Shown here: positions 35,831 through 45,050 of the stretch, piece after piece
Layout of the letters: each line of letters begins with the position of its first letter
Numbering within the stretch: position 1 is the stretch's first letter
Assembly: GCF_900101495.1 (NCBI RefSeq)
Contig: NZ_FMUS01000009.1
Span: 62,001 to 126,000, forward strand
Direction of reading: 5' to 3'
Source: Alkaliphilus peptidifermentans DSM 18978
GTDB lineage: Bacteria; Bacillota; Clostridia; Peptostreptococcales; Natronincolaceae
Length of the DNA: 64,000 nucleotides
The notes under the pieces: generated by a model
Databases searched by the model: none
Seen by the model: only the letters and a program-made list of their open reading frames with translations
What the model was told of the DNA's origin: nothing
Program-made: the position numbers and the translations under genes

Positions 35831-35859
35831 ATATTACTATGTGCTTACATATTTGTCAA
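35831..35859 (-). promoter_or_regulatory. Sigma-A promoter of the serA T-box operon
   Basis: TTGACA (35854-35859), 17-base spacer, TAATAT (35831-35836), about 30 bases before the T-box. Confidence 0.85.
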
Positions 35860-35937
35860 GCTAATTTTTTTGAAAATTTCCAATTAATTATAAAGTTGCT
35901 GACTTTAGATAGTATATACTATTACTCATTAACTGCT

Positions 35938-36963
35938 CTACTCACCGACTTTAATCACTCTTGTGAGTTTTCCTGAATCATAGGTATAAATGGCAGATAC
36001 TAACTCCTTATCCCCTTGCCAGAATCCACTTTCAACAAACCAAATATTATTTTCTGCATAATATAGAGCATAATTAGTTCCCAGTGCCTTTTCTACATCG
36101 GCAAATTGGAATATATCACCATTCCATCGATATATAGTTACATAGGGTGGTAAGCTTCCCCTTGAGGCTGCAATCCACTCTCTTTCTCCATTATTATCTA
36201 AGTCAACCACTTCAAAGGAACCGCCCTTAAGAATCATAACCGGTTGGTATTCATCATTTATTCCAATAACCTTAGTTTCAACATATGTTGCCCCCATAAG
36301 ACCATCAATTATTATTTCCTCAACTCCATTATTGGTCATATCATCAGTATAAATATTAAGGCCATCTTCTCCATATCCAGTAATTTCTCCTAAGTCATAA
36401 GAAACTTTATCATATATAAGAAATCCATTCATAATGTTTTCCATTTCAATGTTTTTGTATATTTGAACTTTGTATGGATTTAGAGCTTGATTTTGGTATT
36501 CTAGGGTCCTTACATACTCTAGACTTTCATCAGCTTCACCTTTTAACAACCACTGGGGCTGAAGAGGAGTAAATTCCAATTCTACCTCATCTAATAACAC
36601 AAATAGATTGTTTTCAACTATTTTAATTCTCTTAACGCTTCCCTGTACAGGATATGATTCGTTAACACCTCCATCAAACCAAACCTCCACCAGTTGACCT
36701 TCTTGAAGCTGTTCTGTAGAGCCTTCACTTCCATCAATATCTATAACTACTGTATTCTCAGTAATAGTAACCCAAGCCAAATCATACTGTGTATCCTCTT
36801 CAACCTCACCTTCCACTAGAATATTTACTCTATCCTCAGTTATGTTGAGTTCAGTAATAAGCCCCCTTATTCCTATATATTCTTCATGGTCTTCTACTTG
36901 TTTACAACCAATTAAGTTAAAGGCTAAGGTTACTCCAATTAGCAGTAATATAAATTTTTTCAT
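35938..36963 (-). CDS. Lipoprotein with YobA-like domain
   Basis: The 341-residue lipoprotein has its lipobox at FNLIGC (Cys near residue 20). The N-terminal domain (IRGLITELNITEDRVNILVEG...) resembles DUF3221/YobA domains. A C-terminal region of repeated acidic turns (TDDMTNNGVEEI, VDLDNNGEREWI) resembles FG-GAP-like beta-propeller blades. Exported; function unknown. It is the last minus-strand gene before the plus-strand island. Confidence 0.72.
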   Translation of the reverse strand: MKKFILLLIGVTLAFNLIGCKQVEDHEEYIGIRGLITELNITEDRVNILVEGEVEEDTQYDLAWVTITENTVVIDIDGSEGSTEQLQEGQLVEVWFDGGVNESYPVQGSVKRIKIVENNLFVLLDEVELEFTPLQPQWLLKGEADESLEYVRTLEYQNQALNPYKVQIYKNIEMENIMNGFLIYDKVSYDLGEITGYGEDGLNIYTDDMTNNGVEEIIIDGLMGATYVETKVIGINDEYQPVMILKGGSFEVVDLDNNGEREWIAASRGSLPPYVTIYRWNGDIFQFADVEKALGTNYALYYAENNIWFVESGFWQGDKELVSAIYTYDSGKLTRVIKVGE

Positions 36964-37123
36964 GCCAACACCTCCTTATATGTAGACGTAATTTAACTCT
37001 ATTTGTTCCATTACTAATACTTTAACCCGAAAAATTATTGGGTTTGTATATGAAATTTTAAAGATTAGTCACCCTTATAAATGGGGTATAAACCTATTAT
37101 CTAACAATGATTTATAAAAATTC

Positions 37124-37153
37124 TTTATTAATACTTTTATCATAGGATATAAT
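37124..37153 (+). promoter_or_regulatory. Promoter of the three-gene plus-strand island
   Basis: TTTATT, 18-base spacer, TATAAT (37148-37153), about 33 bases before the start of the 1645-residue gene. Confidence 0.45.
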
Positions 37154-37185
37154 TGATAATAAGACAATTTTCTGGGGGGTAACAT

Positions 37186-40100
37186 ATGAAAAATATTACT
37201 GCAAGAAAACTGTATCAAGAAACATGTCATCTATTAATGAACCCCGATTTTTTGGAAAATCTAAATCTTGATAAGACAAAGATAAAGCAAGAGCTAGAGG
37301 GACCTTACTTCATAGCAAAAATTACTCATATAGCTGAAGAAAATGATTATAGTTGTGAAGCAGTCTATGAATTGGTTAACAACCTTCTTACTATCCATTG
37401 GGGTGCAGAACAACCACATAATCCACTTTTTTACATTTATCAATTCACCCTCAGTTTTTCTTTTCCTAGCTCTGTGGAAATACAGTTGAATAAGGAATGG
37501 GATACTTCTTGTCTCATATACCTTAATGTCCTTAAACTATTATGTGATATTCAAAAGCAGTCAGATGACGGTACCCTTCAAAGTAAGTATCCGCTTGAAT
37601 TTCTAACGACTGAGGAAATGGAGCATTATAAGGTTTCTCAGGAGTATAGGGGATTTGTTAACTTTTTTAATACGGAGTTTATTTATGAGATGATGAAGCT
37701 CAACCAGGAGGTAGTTGGACATAATACACTAGACCATATTTGCGGTGTTCATCACCTAGCCCTTCATATTGGAAAACAGCTTTTCAATTCAGGTATTCCT
37801 ATTGATTTAGGACGTGTATCTGGTGCAGCGGCAGGCCACGACCTTGGAAAATTTGGTTGTAAAAGCTGGGAATCAAAAAGAGTTGCTTATTTACACTACT
37901 ACTATACTGACCTATGGTTTAAGAACCATGGAATAACCTATATTGGCCATATTGCCCTAAACCATTCTGTATGGGACTTAGAGCTAGAGAATCTTTCTAT
38001 TGAATCCCTAATACTTATTTATTCGGATTTTCGAGTTAAGAATATTCAACGGAATAATCAGCCAGACGAAATGGAAATTTTCAGTTTGCAGGACTCATTT
38101 CAGGTTATTCTAGATAAGCTTGATAATGTTGATGAAGAAAAAGAAAGAAGGTATAGACGGGTATATACTAAGCTTAAGGATTTTGAAGATTATATAATTA
38201 ATCTTGGCCTTGAGGTTAATATTAATAACCCAATTATTAATCAACAACCTAAAGGTAAAAAATATTATTCACTTATGACTGGTGATGTTGTTACTGAGCA
38301 TATAAAGTATCTATCAATTAATCATAACATTAATTTAATGTATAAGCTTCGTGATGAATCCTCTTTAAATGAAATACTGGAAATAGCAAGAAGTGAAACT
38401 GACCCAAAGACACTAAGAGAATATCTTGATGTATTTTATGAGTATTCTACATATCTTACTCAAAAACAAAAAATCATTACCTTAAGATTTTTATATGAGC
38501 AGTTGATTCATCAAGAAGAGGATATCCGTAGACAGTGCGCAGAAATTATGGGCATCTTAATAAGCATGTTTGATGAGGATTATAGAAAGGAAATTCCTGA
38601 AGGAGTAGCATTAGCTCCAGCTGAAATAACAAGTCACCAATTACTTGATGAATATCTGCATCAATTAATATTCCCTGATCATAAAATGATTCCCCTTCAT
38701 AGAAGCTGGGTAGGCTATAACATGCAAATATTAATATCTTCTTTATTTCAAAATTGTCAAGCTACACAAATTGAAGGCTATAAAAAAACAATACTAAAGT
38801 ACTACAAGAAAAACACTTTGTATGATGAAATAAACATTTATCTGCTGGAGGCTATAAAGCATATTCCCATGCTGGAAAATGAGGTGGATCCTTCTTTAGA
38901 AATTCTTTTTAGCTATATAGAGGACGGCTTGAATAATAAAAATAGTGATATTAGGATTTCTGCTCTAGATACTATATATCATATGTTTAAATCGATAAAA
39001 TTTAATTCTAATATAATGAACAAGGTTTTATATTTATTCAACAATAGAAGCGAAAATTCAATACCAGCTGAAAACTATCTTAAATTAAAGTTGGCAAGAG
39101 TTATTGGTTTAGAAGCTGAAATTCTAGATGACCATTACCAGCTATTGCTTAAGGATATGGAAAAGGTTTCAGATATCTTCCTCAGTAATTTAAAAACTGC
39201 AACAAATTGGGTAACAAAAAAGATACAGGTGGAAATGCTTTTAGAATCCTTTTTAAATCACTCCAAAACCGATGGACTTTATACAACTATGCATTTTTGC
39301 AACCTCTTGAAGGTTAGTGCTGTTGAAACAGTTAGGAATCGAGCCGGTAAAGCTCTGGTTGATATTTTTCCACATTTACCTATAGAACAAAGGAATGATA
39401 TAGCTATTGAACTTCTTAGGGCTCTGGAAATTGAGGGTTATCAGTTTACAAAATATATCCCCGATTACCTAGGTCAAATACTTATATTCCTTCAACCATA
39501 TGAATTGGATGAGATATTGAATGATTTAATTGATAAAATAAAGCAATCTAATTTACAAATTAATTCTCTGCTTTTAAAAACAGTTGGTATTCTCATTTCA
39601 AACTATTCAAAGTACCAAGAACTTTTTCCTAAAGAAGGCGATGAACACGTTTCTAGACTAAAAAAAATGCTGGGTATTCTTTTGAATGGTTTAGTACATG
39701 ATGAATTGCAAATTAAGCAAATATCCTTCAGTGTCATAGGTAAAGAAATATTTGCCTCTAAAACCATATCTTTAGAGGAAAAACACCATATATTCCAATT
39801 GATAGGAAAGAAGGTTCTTACTCTATTAACCGATACAGAAGAAAGCGACCTATTGTTCCTAACCAACTCTGCTGGATTAAATAACATTTACAGATTTATT
39901 TCTGAGTTTATTTTTCTCCATGGAAGTATTAAAACCCTAAGCCCCAAAAAAGTAGCTTTTTTCCCTGGAACCTTTGATCCATTTACCCTCGGTCATAAAG
40001 AGATTACCAAAGCAATTAGGGATTACGGTTTTGAGGTATATCTTGCAGTCGATGAATTTTCTTGGTCTAAACGGACACAGCCTAACTTAATTAGAAAGAA

Positions 40101-42123
40101 AATTATTCATATGTCTATTGCAGATGAAATGGATATACATCTTTATCCTGAAGATTTTCCCACAAACATTGGAAACTCAGCTGATTTAAAAAGACTACAG
40201 GACAATTTCCCAAATACACGAGTTTACATTGTAGCTGGAAGTGATGTATTATTAAATGCTTCTGCCTACAAAGCAGAGGCCCATGAAAACTCAATCCACA
40301 GTTTTTCCCATATAGTATTTGAGAGAAGCAGCAGTGATGATTTTCAAGATATCAATGATGCTATGTTGGCAAAGGCCATCAATAATATTCACGCACCTGT
40401 AATTCGATTGAATTTGCCTCCTCAATATGAAGATATAAGCTCAACACAAATTCGAACTAATATAGACGAAAATAGAGACATTTCAAAGCTAATTGACCCT
40501 TTGGCTCAAAGATTTATTTATGAAAATAGTCTGTATCGAAAAGAACCTCAATATAAATCGTTGGTTCAGACAGTATCCGTCACTGTAGACTTAATTGAAG
40601 ATTACAATGAAGATTTGATATCATCTATTGTAAAAACCTTTCATGAAGGTTCTGCTTCAGCCTATGATAATATTAAATCTATTTTTAATAAACCCTATGG
40701 AAGTATCATTGCTATTAGAGATATAAATGAACCCAAAAGTATTCTATCCTACTCAATTTTCCATTGGGTACCCTCAGACTCCATTTATACTCAGTTTGAG
40801 AATAGCACTGTAACTGAATATATTAGACGTCATTATAGTGGAAGGATCATAATGATAGATGGAATTTTTGCAAGGAATGAAACTTCTAGAAACCTCAATC
40901 AAATTATATTAACAGAAACTATCTCCCATTGCTTAAAAAATGACTATAGCTATGGAGTTTATCAAAACTCTATTGACTTTACCATGAACCTACCATTACA
41001 AGAAACTATAGAACTACATGGGTTTGTTAGAGTTCCCTGTAATGAATCAGAATTGCCAATTATGACTGTTAATATGTCTAACCCATGTACTCTGAGTTTA
41101 GATTTAGAGACAATAATTAAAGAGCCATTTAGGAGCAACAGTACTATCCAGAGCTGTATTAAAGAAACAAGAAGTGCTTTGCAAAGGGCTTTAACAAATC
41201 TATATCCAGGTAATCTAGTTTTATCCTTTGATAGAAATATTATAGATGAAACCTTGGTAAGAAAAATTTGTGATGAGAATGATGTTTCTCCAATACCATC
41301 AAGACCTAGACAGCTGGGGGACTTAATGTGTGTTCCATTTGGAAATATACTAAATCGTATGATTGTTCCTAATACAATAACAAAATCCCTTCATACGGAA
41401 AAAATGTTCACTCCAGATCTGAAAAGCTTTACCATTGGTGCTTATCCTTATTATTTAGACTTAAAAAATCAAATGAAAATGATAAGGTCATTTAGTCGGC
41501 CCGTTATATTGGTGGATGATCTATTGAATAAAGGATATCGATTTAAAGCCCTTGACCCTTTGCTAAAATCGGAAAGTATCGATGTAAAAAAAATAATTGT
41601 TGGTATTCTTTCTGGACGGGGTAAAGAATTAATGGAAATTCAAAACCGTAAAGTTGATTGCGCCTACTTTATACCAAAGCTAAGGCTATGGTTTAATGAA
41701 AATCTCCTTTATCCTTTTATCGGCGGAGATACCCTTTGGCGTGGTGTATATCCTGAAAAAAGCTTATTATCTTCTATAAACTTAATATTCCCCTATACCT
41801 CTCCCGCATTTATTCATGGAGTGACCAATGAAGCTATTTATGACTTATCGGAAATATCCATTTTAAATGCTATAAAAATACTTGAGGCTTTAGAGATTGA
41901 ATACCAAAGGGTAAACGAACGTAAGCTTACACTATCCCTCTTAGGGGAAGTAATTTTATATCCCCGTTGTCCTGATCAGGGGAAAAACATGCATTATGAT
42001 TTAAATTTGAATCCATCCAGTTACTTAAAAAATGATCTAGAGCTATTGAGAAGATTAAAATCAAGTATTATATCCAGTCATACAGGAGGAACAGACAATG
42101 TATTTTTACCATTATCAAGATAA
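37186..42123 (+). CDS. Giant HD / helical-repeat / NMNAT-like / GNAT-like / PRTase-like protein
   Basis: This 1645-residue cytoplasmic protein has a mosaic of enzyme-like parts. An HD-type region holds H-N-T-L-D-H (about 179-184) and AAGHDLGKFG (His218-Asp219). A long alpha-helical region (about 390-900) looks like HEAT repeats. A nucleotidyltransferase of the NadD/CoaD fold follows, with FPGTFDPFTLGH (926-937) and SSTQIRTN (about 1085-1092). A region like GNAT acetyltransferases (about 1120-1300) comes next, then a phosphoribosyltransferase-like PVILVDDLLNKGYR (1439-1452). Start ATG behind CTGGGGGGTAACAT. The combination suggests synthesis or salvage of a nucleotide or dinucleotide coupled to a phosphohydrolase. 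I know no characterised protein with this layout; the function is inferred only. Confidence 0.85.
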   Translation: MKNITARKLYQETCHLLMNPDFLENLNLDKTKIKQELEGPYFIAKITHIAEENDYSCEAVYELVNNLLTIHWGAEQPHNPLFYIYQFTLSFSFPSSVEIQLNKEWDTSCLIYLNVLKLLCDIQKQSDDGTLQSKYPLEFLTTEEMEHYKVSQEYRGFVNFFNTEFIYEMMKLNQEVVGHNTLDHICGVHHLALHIGKQLFNSGIPIDLGRVSGAAAGHDLGKFGCKSWESKRVAYLHYYYTDLWFKNHGITYIGHIALNHSVWDLELENLSIESLILIYSDFRVKNIQRNNQPDEMEIFSLQDSFQVILDKLDNVDEEKERRYRRVYTKLKDFEDYIINLGLEVNINNPIINQQPKGKKYYSLMTGDVVTEHIKYLSINHNINLMYKLRDESSLNEILEIARSETDPKTLREYLDVFYEYSTYLTQKQKIITLRFLYEQLIHQEEDIRRQCAEIMGILISMFDEDYRKEIPEGVALAPAEITSHQLLDEYLHQLIFPDHKMIPLHRSWVGYNMQILISSLFQNCQATQIEGYKKTILKYYKKNTLYDEINIYLLEAIKHIPMLENEVDPSLEILFSYIEDGLNNKNSDIRISALDTIYHMFKSIKFNSNIMNKVLYLFNNRSENSIPAENYLKLKLARVIGLEAEILDDHYQLLLKDMEKVSDIFLSNLKTATNWVTKKIQVEMLLESFLNHSKTDGLYTTMHFCNLLKVSAVETVRNRAGKALVDIFPHLPIEQRNDIAIELLRALEIEGYQFTKYIPDYLGQILIFLQPYELDEILNDLIDKIKQSNLQINSLLLKTVGILISNYSKYQELFPKEGDEHVSRLKKMLGILLNGLVHDELQIKQISFSVIGKEIFASKTISLEEKHHIFQLIGKKVLTLLTDTEESDLLFLTNSAGLNNIYRFISEFIFLHGSIKTLSPKKVAFFPGTFDPFTLGHKEITKAIRDYGFEVYLAVDEFSWSKRTQPNLIRKKIIHMSIADEMDIHLYPEDFPTNIGNSADLKRLQDNFPNTRVYIVAGSDVLLNASAYKAEAHENSIHSFSHIVFERSSSDDFQDINDAMLAKAINNIHAPVIRLNLPPQYEDISSTQIRTNIDENRDISKLIDPLAQRFIYENSLYRKEPQYKSLVQTVSVTVDLIEDYNEDLISSIVKTFHEGSASAYDNIKSIFNKPYGSIIAIRDINEPKSILSYSIFHWVPSDSIYTQFENSTVTEYIRRHYSGRIIMIDGIFARNETSRNLNQIILTETISHCLKNDYSYGVYQNSIDFTMNLPLQETIELHGFVRVPCNESELPIMTVNMSNPCTLSLDLETIIKEPFRSNSTIQSCIKETRSALQRALTNLYPGNLVLSFDRNIIDETLVRKICDENDVSPIPSRPRQLGDLMCVPFGNILNRMIVPNTITKSLHTEKMFTPDLKSFTIGAYPYYLDLKNQMKMIRSFSRPVILVDDLLNKGYRFKALDPLLKSESIDVKKIIVGILSGRGKELMEIQNRKVDCAYFIPKLRLWFNENLLYPFIGGDTLWRGVYPEKSLLSSINLIFPYTSPAFIHGVTNEAIYDLSEISILNAIKILEALEIEYQRVNERKLTLSLLGEVILYPRCPDQGKNMHYDLNLNPSSYLKNDLELLRRLKSSIISSHTGGTDNVFLPLSR

Positions 42124-43339
42124 TATATTTTTTTCACATAAAGAATACCCTCAGCTATTAAAAACAGATCAACAGAGGGCTATGGAAGCTACAGGGAAGC
42201 TATATTTCTTAAAGGAATTAGATCCCCTTACCTCAAGAAGAAGCTACTGTGTATCAAATCCTAATCAGCTTTTTCAAGGTGTGGAAGACCTGAGCTTACT
42301 GTTGGATGAAGAGTCTCATTACCCTATACCGGATTGGCTCAATACAAAAATAGAGGCTAGAGAAGTGATGTCGGTTAATACTGCCTATGCAAATTGGCAT
42401 GACGTAATAAATAGAAAAGCTCCTGAGAAATGGAAGGTAAACATCGCAGGTCTAGGGGATGTAGGGAGTACTCTACTAATAGGACTTAGGCTTTTGGGTG
42501 GTGACTGTATCCAAAGTATAGGAATTTACGACCGTGATGCCAACAAATTAAGCCGATGGCAGCAGGAGATAAATCAAATTTATCAATATGGAAGTAATGA
42601 AAACCAACCTGAGGTTCGCTCTATCGCCTATGAAGAAGTTTTTGATTGTGACCTATTTATCTTTTGTATTGCTGCCAGAGTTCCTCCGATAGGTGAAGAA
42701 GCTGTGGATGTTAGGATGGTGCAGTTTGAGCAAAATTCTAAAATAATTAATACCTATGGTCAGCTTGCTAGAGATAAGGGTTTTAAGGGTATTTTTGCAG
42801 TGGTTTCTGACCCTGTAGATTTGCTTTGTAAATCCTTACTGATTGCCAGTAATACTTCTATAAATGGTATTCGGGACTTTAAAGGCTTAGCTCCAGAACA
42901 AATACGAGGCTATGGTTTAGGTGTTATGAATGCAAGAGCTCTATATTATGCAAATCAATCAGACGAAGCAACGCACTTTGAAAGGGAGGGCAGATCCTTT
43001 GGCCCCCATGGTGAAGGCCTAATTATAGCTGATAGTATCGATAACTATAATCATGAGCTTTCCTTGTATTTAACAGATAAAGCTAAGAATGCTAATATTG
43101 AGGTTCGTCAAACTGGCTTTAAGCCTTATGTGGCTCCAGCCCTTTCTTCTGGTGCACTATCAATTCTTTCCACCATACGTGGTGAATGGCATTATAGTGC
43201 CACCTTTATGGGGGGTATTTATATGGGAGCATTGAATCGCTTAAATTCAACTGGTACAGAGGTTGAAGCCTATAAAATGTCTGCCACCTTATTTGACCGG
43301 CTTAAGGAAACCTATAAACAATTGGAGCTGATTATATGA
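42098..43339 (+). CDS. Malate/lactate dehydrogenase-like NAD-binding protein
   Basis: The 413-residue product has about 110 extra N-terminal residues, then a Rossmann fold KVNIAGLGDVGSTLLIGLRLLG (glycines at 118-123). VVSDPVDLLCKS matches the NPVD motif of the LDH/MDH family, and SFGPHGEGLII stands where the catalytic His lies. The substrate-binding Arg loop is not recognisable, so the substrate is unlikely to be plain malate or lactate. It overlaps the giant gene by 26 bp and has its own AGGAGGAACAGACA site. Confidence 0.8.
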   Translation: MYFYHYQDNIFFSHKEYPQLLKTDQQRAMEATGKLYFLKELDPLTSRRSYCVSNPNQLFQGVEDLSLLLDEESHYPIPDWLNTKIEAREVMSVNTAYANWHDVINRKAPEKWKVNIAGLGDVGSTLLIGLRLLGGDCIQSIGIYDRDANKLSRWQQEINQIYQYGSNENQPEVRSIAYEEVFDCDLFIFCIAARVPPIGEEAVDVRMVQFEQNSKIINTYGQLARDKGFKGIFAVVSDPVDLLCKSLLIASNTSINGIRDFKGLAPEQIRGYGLGVMNARALYYANQSDEATHFEREGRSFGPHGEGLIIADSIDNYNHELSLYLTDKAKNANIEVRQTGFKPYVAPALSSGALSILSTIRGEWHYSATFMGGIYMGALNRLNSTGTEVEAYKMSATLFDRLKETYKQLELII

Positions 43340-44382
43340 TGTATTTGGTACAGCCAGGCATTATTTCTTCTCAGCTTAAAGATATGGTAAAGGCGGCAAC
43401 TGGAGACTTGTCATACTGTTTAATTGAAAACCATCATGAGCTTCCAGATTTAAAAAACAAAAAAGTACTCTTTGCAGTTGAGGTGGATGCTGCTGGTGTA
43501 AATATTCCTTTGTTTGAAATTTTATCATCCCTTGCTACTAGAGAGGCTTACCCTCTGGAGGGTTCTACCGCAGCGATATTAGTCCACAGCAATGGCCAGC
43601 TATATACTAAAAGTATTGCTGCCCACTTAGTTTTTGTTGCTAATCAGCTGGGATGCAGCTTTATAGGTCAACCATTAGTCGAAGCTACTGATGATTTGAG
43701 TAATTTTCTTACATGGAAAAAGATTATTAATTTACCACTAAGAGAAATATCTCTCCAGATATCACAGCAACTAGGCTCACGGTTAAGAAATGAAAATAGA
43801 GAAATTATTGAGAATCCTAAAATTGTTGTACTCCATTCCAGCTCCCGTACAACCTCCAATACCCTAACCCTATGGCGAATGGTGAGTACTCATCTTCATG
43901 GTTTTCAAATAGATGAACTCCCCATAGAAAATGGCTCAGTTTACGATTGCTATGGCTGCTCCTTTAAAACCTGTCTCTCCTTTGGTCAAAAAAATAGCTG
44001 CTATTATGGTGGTGTTATGACTAAAACCATTTTACCAGCCATAGAAGAAGCAGATGGGGTTGTATGGATATGTCCTAATTATAACGATGCTATTTCCTCT
44101 AACCTCATGGCGGTTATAAATAGATTAACAGCTCTATATAGAAAAATCAGCTTTAATAATAAAACAATTTTTTCTATTATTGTATCTGGAAATTCTGGTA
44201 GCGATTCTGTAGCTAAACAGCTAATTGATGCTCTAAATATTAATAAGGGCTTTTATCTTCCTCCCCGATTTGCAATGATGGAAACAGCAAATGATCCAGG
44301 GGCTATTATGGAGGTGGCTAATATAGAATCAAAAGCTCAAGCTTTTGCTGAACACATGATTAGAGAAATGGGAAAAAGCTAA
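43336..44382 (+). CDS. FMN-reductase/flavodoxin-fold protein
   Basis: The 348-residue product has a C-terminal NADPH-dependent FMN reductase-like domain: phosphate-binding loop LHSSSRTTSNT (about 167-177), EEADGVVWICPNYNDAISSNLMAVINRL, and a Cys-rich insert YDCYGCSFKTC with Cys205, 208, 213 and 222. The N-terminal 150 residues may be a second, degenerate flavodoxin fold. It overlaps the dehydrogenase gene by 4 bp (ATGA). It probably provides a redox step for the island. Confidence 0.8.
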   Translation: MMYLVQPGIISSQLKDMVKAATGDLSYCLIENHHELPDLKNKKVLFAVEVDAAGVNIPLFEILSSLATREAYPLEGSTAAILVHSNGQLYTKSIAAHLVFVANQLGCSFIGQPLVEATDDLSNFLTWKKIINLPLREISLQISQQLGSRLRNENREIIENPKIVVLHSSSRTTSNTLTLWRMVSTHLHGFQIDELPIENGSVYDCYGCSFKTCLSFGQKNSCYYGGVMTKTILPAIEEADGVVWICPNYNDAISSNLMAVINRLTALYRKISFNNKTIFSIIVSGNSGSDSVAKQLIDALNINKGFYLPPRFAMMETANDPGAIMEVANIESKAQAFAEHMIREMGKS

Positions 44383-44384
44383 TG

Positions 44385-44425
44385 AGAAATGTTGAATGTT
44401 AAATGTTAAATGTTGAATGAAAATA
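44385..44425. repeat. Short AT-rich repeat after the island
   Basis: Tandem variants of AATGTTAAATG/AATGTTGAATG follow the stop of the flavodoxin-like gene. The reverse complement resembles CATTTAACATTTTTCACTTAAC in the larger repeat at 44850-45050, so this may be a truncated copy. Confidence 0.45.
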
Positions 44426-44433
44426 TGGAAAAA

Positions 44434-44829
44434 TCATTTAGTCCAATATTTATAAATTGCAGCTTTCGAGGGTGGAAAAAGCTTTAATTCCTTTATTTCA
44501 TCAGCATCAAACCACCCTAATTCTTTCATTTCTTTGGGTTCAGCCCTAGGTTCACCGAAATAATCCTCACATAAATAAATAGAGGGTACCACAATTAGCT
44601 TTTCACCTTTAACTAATGCCTCTTCTTCAACAAAACCTAGAAAAGTTAACTCTTTAGGTATTATATTAAACTCCTCATTAAGCTCCCGTTTGGCTGCCTC
44701 ATAATGGGTTTCTTCATGCTCAAGCTTTCCACCAGCTAATCCCCAGCCTTGACCATCAGTCCTTAATCCTAAAAGTAATTTGTTATCCTTCACCACTATA
44801 ATACCACAGCAGCCTGTTAGTTTTTCCAA
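44434..44829 (-). CDS. Nudix hydrolase
   Basis: The 131-residue enzyme has Nudix box GGKLEHEETHYEAAKRELNE followed by EF; the usual final Gly is Asn. It hydrolyses some nucleoside diphosphate derivative, possibly a damaged nucleotide or an NAD-type compound. Start TTG 44829 is six bases behind AAAAGGGGTG; the GTG nine bases upstream is fused to that site. It is flanked on both sides by repeat elements. Confidence 0.85.
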   Translation of the reverse strand: MEKLTGCCGIIVVKDNKLLLGLRTDGQGWGLAGGKLEHEETHYEAAKRELNEEFNIIPKELTFLGFVEEEALVKGEKLIVVPSIYLCEDYFGEPRAEPKEMKELGWFDADEIKELKLFPPSKAAIYKYWTK

Positions 44830-44849
44830 TGATTGCACCCCTTTTTCAA

Positions 44850-45050
44850 AGTAAATTAGTAATTAATAATAGATAATGACAATCTGGTGGACAGGGTCGT
44901 CCACCCCTACAGCATTTAACATAGATTTATTTAGAAATTTCGTGACGCAAATTTCTTCATCAATTCACCATTCATTATTTTTCATTTAACATTTTTCACT
45001 TAACTCTTCATTCTTCATTCTTAACTCTTAACTCTTAACTCTTAACTTTA
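44850..45050. repeat. Composite repeat element with two hairpins and a 7-bp tandem array
   Basis: The stretch contains in order AATTAGTAATTAATAAT, a hairpin GGTGGAC-AGGGTC-GTCCACC (44886-44905), a hairpin GAAATTT-CGTGACGC-AAATTTC (44934-44955), ATTCATTATTTTTCATTTAA, and tandem 7-mers TTCATTC and CTTAACT (about 45008-45046). It runs into the 3' end of the FAD oxidoreductase gene and supplies its stop. The same module order is seen at 30250-30372. Confidence 0.7.

Noticed and set aside
44886-44955. Hairpins in the repeat as a CRISPR or integron site
   Set aside because: There are no regularly spaced identical repeats with unique spacers and no cas or integrase gene in the window.
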